A stretch of 64,000 nt of DNA from positions 1-64,000 of the forward strand of contig UQNW01000016.1 of NCBI GenBank assembly GCA_900542495.1. The letters are read 5' to 3'. This document shows positions 60,405 through 64,000 of the stretch, piece after piece (positions within the stretch are counted from its first letter, which is position 1; the number at the start of each line of letters is the position of its first letter). This stretch comes from an uncultured Roseburia sp. (GTDB lineage: Bacteria; Bacillota; Clostridia; Lachnospirales; Lachnospiraceae). A model generated the notes under the pieces. It was not told the origin of the DNA. It ran no database searches and worked only from the letters and a program-made list of their open reading frames with translations. The translations under genes and the position numbers were made by a program.

Positions 60405-61451
60405 CTATAGATAATTCAAAATGTCAGATAAGTTATTAACTTCAATATCAGCTTTTTCACTCTCGTCCATTACAGTCCACAAACTTCCAAATCCCTGTTT
60501 TATCCATACCGTTTTCATTCCTAACTGTTTTGCTGGTACAATATCATTATCAATGCGGTCACCAATCATTACAGCATTTTCCGGCTTACAGCCACTTCTT
60601 TCCAAAGCAATTTCAAATATACGTCTGTCCGGTTTTGAAACACCCTCTTCTGCTGATGCAATGACTAAATCAATATATTTTCGCACTCCGAGATTTTCTA
60701 ATCTTTCAGAAGTTCCTAATGGTTGGTTTGCGATTATACCAATTTCATAATTTCTGCTTAACCTTTTCAGGCAATCTTCAGAATCTGTATACAGCTTTTC
60801 ATATTGTGATTCCCATTTAGGTAGTTCTATCCCCAATTGTTTTGCTATCTCTAAATCACCTTTTTTATTTTTCCTGTATAATGATATCGCATGTTCATAA
60901 ATTTGCTGCGGAGTTAGACTAGATAATTCAGCTATTTTTTTCATCCTATCTTCATAAACGCTACTTTCATCAACAAGCGTCGAACCAACATCAAAAAATA
61001 ACCATTTTATTTCATCCTTCTTAGGCAAAAATCCTCTTTGTCTCGCTTCTTCTAGCAGTCTTGGTTGAATTTCCGGATATGTCCAATTAAGCGGCAGTTC
61101 ATTCATAATTGCTATTTTCTCTATCTCACTATGTAAATCTTTTTCAAACGTATGTATCTCCGCGAAAAATAACTTTCCAAAGGTTTCTTTCCCATCAAAG
61201 TTGTCTGGCGCCGTCACAGAATAAATACATATCGGATTTATCTCAAAATTAATGGCTCCTGTTTCCTCATACAATTCTCTCTTTGCTGTTTCAAGAATAT
61301 CCTCACCTTGTTCTCTATGTCCTCCCGGCACTTCCCATGTACTTCTTTCTCTATGCTTGCAGAATACCCATTTTCCATTATGTTTTGCAATAATAACTGC
61401 AAACTTTAGCATTGAATCATCAATGCTATCATAAAAATTCACTTTCGTCAT
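60405..61451 (-). CDS. Nudix hydrolase-HAD phosphatase fusion
   Basis: Protein of 348 residues. Residues 43-65 are a full Nudix box (GGHREQGE...RELYEETG). From about 148 a HAD domain starts with FFDVGSTLVDE (DxGxT, Asp154), IIANQPLGTSE as motif II region, SKPDRRIFEIAL (Lys) and GDRIDNDIVPAK. The two would act in series, e.g. cleaving a nucleoside diphosphate derivative and removing the remaining phosphate. First of the unit with the nitrilase. AAGGAGCATTAT precedes ATG 61451. Confidence 0.88.
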   Translation of the reverse strand: MTKVNFYDSIDDSMLKFAVIIAKHNGKWVFCKHRERSTWEVPGGHREQGEDILETAKRELYEETGAINFEINPICIYSVTAPDNFDGKETFGKLFFAEIHTFEKDLHSEIEKIAIMNELPLNWTYPEIQPRLLEEARQRGFLPKKDEIKWLFFDVGSTLVDESSVYEDRMKKIAELSSLTPQQIYEHAISLYRKNKKGDLEIAKQLGIELPKWESQYEKLYTDSEDCLKRLSRNYEIGIIANQPLGTSERLENLGVRKYIDLVIASAEEGVSKPDRRIFEIALERSGCKPENAVMIGDRIDNDIVPAKQLGMKTVWIKQGFGSLWTVMDESEKADIEVNNLSDILNYL

Positions 61452-61531
61452 ATAATGCTCCTTATTAAATTTCTTCTAATTATCATTATTGTTCCCACAA
61501 ATAGAGCCAAACTAGAGCCATTTGATAAAAC

Positions 61532-61571
61532 AAATGCCGGAAGCCCGCATAAATACAGGTTTTCGGCATTT
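61532..61571 (-). terminator. Hairpin downstream of the JAMM unit
   Basis: AAATGCCG (61532-61539) pairs with CGGCATTT (61564-61571); on the minus strand TGTTTT follows. It probably ends the transcript of the 62517-61714 genes. Confidence 0.55.
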
Positions 61572-61635
61572 CTGTCCGTTATTCAAACTCTTTTTCTGGT
61601 TTGATTTTTCATGTAAATCTGTTGTTATCGCATTG

Positions 61636-61664
61636 CAAAAACGTATCATTTTGATACGTTTTTG
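61636..61664. terminator. Bidirectional terminator
   Basis: CAAAAACGTATC (61636-61647) pairs perfectly with GATACGTTTTTG (61653-61664) over a 5-nt loop. Confidence 0.75.
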
Positions 61665-61713
61665 TGTCTTGTTAATATGGTTTCAAAGCTGCTGTACCCA
61701 AATTGTACCCACG

Positions 61714-61884
61714 CTATTTTTGTGCGCTATTTTTCAAAATCAAAGGTGTCATTGTTTCCATAAGTGCATCTGCAATACGTCTGCTTTTGTCATCAAGAAT
61801 TTTCTTCTTTTGTTCACGAGCCCACTCTACCGCTTTCAATTGGTCTTCCGGGCGTTCACTTAATACTACATGTTCTTCTGTCAT
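61714..61884 (-). CDS. Small acidic/basic helical protein
   Basis: Unlisted 56-residue protein: MTEEHVVLSERPEDQLKAVE, then WAREQKKKILDDKSRRIADALMETMTPLI. AGGAGGTGC seven bases upstream of ATG 61884. Helical and charged; unknown. It starts 12 bases after the JAMM gene stop and shares its transcript. Confidence 0.6.
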   Translation of the reverse strand: MTEEHVVLSERPEDQLKAVEWAREQKKKILDDKSRRIADALMETMTPLILKNSAQK

Positions 61885-61896
61885 AATATGCACCTC

Positions 61897-62517
61897 CTAT
61901 CGATTTTCATAGTTTATACCTACATTATAACAGTTTTTCAAAAAATAGTCCGCTGCATCTTGCAAATCTTTTATATTTTTTGCTTTATTATTTAAATCCA
62001 CTGCCTCATTAAGAAGTATAACAGCTTTTTCAAAATCATACTTTCCATTCTTTACCAAATATGATACACTACCTAAATTTGTAACAACAACCATCATTTT
62101 TACAGATTCATATCTCAATAAAAATTGTATATCTGGTAGCGAAAAAGCTGACAATGACGGATGATTATGCAATGCAATTACCACGCAATCTCTTGAAGTA
62201 CGAATCAAATGATATGATGTTGAATCACTCAAAGGATCAACATCATGCTCTGCCCCCAAAGCAATACCGATATAACGTTCTCCCTTTTCTATCAACCTAG
62301 TGCTCTCCAAGCTATAGGTAACTGCCACTTCATTAGAATCATTTTCGTCTTTAGATATTTGAAGGACCTGCCTCGCCAGCTCTTGAAGATTGTCATATTC
62401 TGTTTCGGCTATCTCCTTATACTGAACTCGCGGTACTTTATTAATTGCTTCATCTGTAATCATTATCTTATGATCACGTTTTTTCGCCATTTCTAGGTCA
62501 TTTAAATCATTTCTCAT
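61897..62517 (-). CDS. JAMM/JAB-domain protein (RadC-like fold)
   Basis: Protein of about 206 residues. The metal site HNHPSLSAFSLPDI fits HxHPS-x4-SxxD of JAB/MPN+ (RadC-like) domains; EKGERYIGIALG in front supplies the Glu region. Such domains cleave isopeptide-like bonds in some systems, while RadC relatives occur in mobile DNA with unknown role. ATG 62517 is preferred because AAGG lies six bases before it. Sits between GIY-YIG and the small protein on one strand. Confidence 0.72.
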   Translation of the reverse strand: MRNDLNDLEMAKKRDHKIMITDEAINKVPRVQYKEIAETEYDNLQELARQVLQISKDENDSNEVAVTYSLESTRLIEKGERYIGIALGAEHDVDPLSDSTSYHLIRTSRDCVVIALHNHPSLSAFSLPDIQFLLRYESVKMMVVVTNLGSVSYLVKNGKYDFEKAVILLNEAVDLNNKAKNIKDLQDAADYFLKNCYNVGINYENR

Positions 62518-62561
62518 TTCCATCCTTCTTTCCAAATTCATCTAAATATCTTTACCGCTGA

Positions 62562-63458
62562 TTATTCTTCACTTTCCAAACTTTTCAGTGTTTTACCATC
62601 TTCAGTCTTCCAACTTGTAAGACCATTCGCACTTTTTCCAACAACAAACATTGCAGCATATGATGGGCTAGTAAACAGAATATTTTCTTTCAAAATATTT
62701 TCAACATCAACATTTGCCTTTTTCCTCTGATCCTTAATCGCAACAGGAATTGTGTCATCGTCCGTTGGAGATATATGGCTCCCCTCAAATACTACAAATC
62801 CCTCTGTTGTCTGACTTCCAACTGCTTCTACTGTTCCTACTCCCTTAATTGTTCGCTTCAAAAACAGTTTTCTATCTTCATTAGATACATCCTCTTTGTC
62901 CTCTTTCTTCATTGGCATCGGCTTTGTCAATGGTTCAAAAACTTTATGACCCAACGTTCCCATAATAACTTTGGCATAATCAATGAATTCCTCCATTTCA
63001 CATTCCTTTTCTTCAGTTATATTCCCTAGTGTTGGATCATTTCCATTCTTTACCTCATAACGATTAGCACTAACAGCAAGATTACAAAAACGATTTTCAA
63101 GATAACTTATCTCCGTAGGACCAAAAGAATTATTTGATGTAGTGAACACAATTGCCTCTGTCCAGTAATCCTTTTCTGGATTACGTTTATGCTCCTGAAG
63201 GCGATTCAAAATTCCTTCGCCATTTTTTCTTGCACCCGCTTGACCTATATATACAACATTTTTTCCTGTTTCGTCCGACATACCAAATAGAAAATAAACG
63301 CCACTTTGTTTTAAGTCATCACGTTCTTTACACTTATCCAGTTCAGTCCTCGGAATCTTATATGCAATGCCAGTCCAATTTGCAAGTGTACATTTTATTC
63401 TTCCAGTAGCATCACCATCCATAAGAAAAAGATTAATGCTTTTTCCTCGCACTGCCAT
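62562..63458 (-). CDS. GIY-YIG nuclease-family protein with DUF4357
   Basis: Protein of 298 residues. The GIY-YIG domain has SGVYFLFG and VVYIGQAG with Arg in ILNRLQEH and Glu in SYLENRFC, the usual catalytic set. The C-terminal SYAAMFVVGKSANGLTSWKTEDGKTLKSL is DUF4357. Proteins with this pairing are common in accessory islands and may cut DNA; target unknown. ATG 63458 follows AAAAGGGAGACG; an in-frame start 24 bases upstream lacks a site. Confidence 0.85.
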   Translation of the reverse strand: MAVRGKSINLFLMDGDATGRIKCTLANWTGIAYKIPRTELDKCKERDDLKQSGVYFLFGMSDETGKNVVYIGQAGARKNGEGILNRLQEHKRNPEKDYWTEAIVFTTSNNSFGPTEISYLENRFCNLAVSANRYEVKNGNDPTLGNITEEKECEMEEFIDYAKVIMGTLGHKVFEPLTKPMPMKKEDKEDVSNEDRKLFLKRTIKGVGTVEAVGSQTTEGFVVFEGSHISPTDDDTIPVAIKDQRKKANVDVENILKENILFTSPSYAAMFVVGKSANGLTSWKTEDGKTLKSLESEE

Positions 63459-63580
63459 AAATATCGTCTCCCTTTTAAACACTACTTTTTAAATTCTTAT
63501 CTACACCTTTTCCACCAAAGTGCGACACAGCCGACGCTGAAAAATCAATATATACCAAACATAAAAAACTGTTTGCTAAT

Positions 63581-64000
63581 TTATGAATATCTATTATTCT
63601 CTTCTTTTTCCAATTCATCTTCTAATATTCCATGAAAATTTGAAGAAAAAATTCTTCCATCCTTAATGTATTGAAAATAAGCAGTATAATCGGATGGGCA
63701 TAAGAAATTAAAGTAATATTTTTCTTCTATATCTGATTTTTCTAATTCTGCATTAAGTAATTCAAAGTGTCTTTTCCCAGCTTTATACTTAGCACAATTC
63801 TCTTCTGAAATATCTCCGTCTGCCTTTGTTTCTACTACTAAAATATTCGTTCCAATTTTAATGAAAAAATCGGGATTAAAGCCTTTAAATGCAGCTCCCT
63901 TATTCTTCTGATAGTCAATTGAATAAAATCCTATATCCCTAGCTTTTATCCATGCATCTATCTTTTGCGATACTTCGTCTGATATCAAATAAGATACAAA
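63581..64000 (-). CDS. C-terminal part of a helicase/nuclease-like protein (cut by window edge)
   Basis: The frame stays open to the right edge (FVSYLISDEVSQKIDAW...), so this is a C-terminal fragment of about 139 residues. FNPDFFIKIGTNILVVETKADGD has the D-x(n)-ExK pattern of PD-(D/E)XK nucleases found at the ends of type III restriction Res-like and DEAD/DEAH helicases. The rest of the gene is outside the window. It precedes the GIY-YIG gene on the same strand. Confidence 0.65.
   Translation of the reverse strand, partial: FVSYLISDEVSQKIDAWIKARDIGFYSIDYQKNKGAAFKGFNPDFFIKIGTNILVVETKADGDISEENCAKYKAGKRHFELLNAELEKSDIEEKYYFNFLCPSDYTAYFQYIKDGRIFSSNFHGILEDELEKEENNRYS

Noticed and set aside
61500..61712. 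Phage or ICE attachment site (TACCC repeats near 61697-61711)
   Set aside because: Short direct repeats only; no integrase gene and no second end are visible in the window.
1..64000. CRISPR array, tRNA or rRNA genes
   Set aside because: No regularly spaced repeats and no tRNA-like cloverleaf or rRNA sequence was recognised by eye on either strand.

Overview
This window reads as a low-to-mid GC Firmicute chromosome, most likely a gut Lachnospiraceae of the Roseburia/Agathobacter kind. Pointers are AAGGAGG-type ribosome sites, a proS T-box, families I associate with this group (DUF6061, DUF3877, DUF4300, AAA-ATPase-like/PD-(D/E)XK proteins), a chemoreceptor with a PilZ tail, and a flavin/Fe-S enoate reductase. 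The genus is an inference. I see no tRNA, rRNA or CRISPR array.

Layout. 1-6150: a zinc-starvation operon behind two Fur-type operators: Fur-family repressor, small Cys-containing membrane protein, ZnuA with a ZinT domain inside it, a ribosomal protein L33 that has lost one zinc cysteine (too short to be obvious), a COG0523 GTPase, ZnuC, ZnuB and a lipoprotein. 6300-8350: DUF6061 plus an AT-rich pair (epimerase, P-loop kinase-like). 8450-12570 (minus): metNIQ importer behind a leader with a LysR palindrome, a strong promoter, a Met/Cys-rich leader peptide and a terminator, with the LysR gene upstream. 12600-14400: cupin, two unlisted small proteins, a glycerol-1-phosphate dehydrogenase-like enzyme. 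14420-19910: a Wadjet/Mks condensin trio (jetA, jetB, jetC) without jetD. 20000-28460: NCS2 permease, two U32-like proteins and three AAA/PD-(D/E)XK proteins, one with its nuclease core deleted.

28460-36310: proS with its T-box and a palindromic insertion in the leader; a trxB-like/trxA/marR redox operon with an operator overlapping the -10; DUF3877; chemoreceptor-PilZ; a chorismate mutase-shikimate kinase fusion. 36500-50410: a probable quinate/shikimate utilisation region with TRAP transporter, aroD, MFS transporter, two YdiB-like dehydrogenases, an enoate-reductase-like flavoenzyme and LysR regulators. A 578-bp imperfect palindrome separates two convergent lysR genes.

50550-59420: a decaying zone: lipoprotein, hairpin cluster, remnant glycyl-radical activase, a nucleoside phosphorylase/GNAT operon behind its own leader-peptide attenuator, an ArsC-like protein, RhuM, DUF6933, and a dead IS4-type element that truncates the genes on both sides. 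59550-64000: nitrilase-like and Nudix-HAD enzymes, then JAMM, GIY-YIG and helicase-like accessory genes running off the end.

The strongest candidates for undescribed biology are the Met/Cys leader-peptide attenuator of metNIQ, the attenuator ahead of the GNAT gene, the 578-bp palindrome, and a hairpin repeat family whose loop is conserved while its arms vary.
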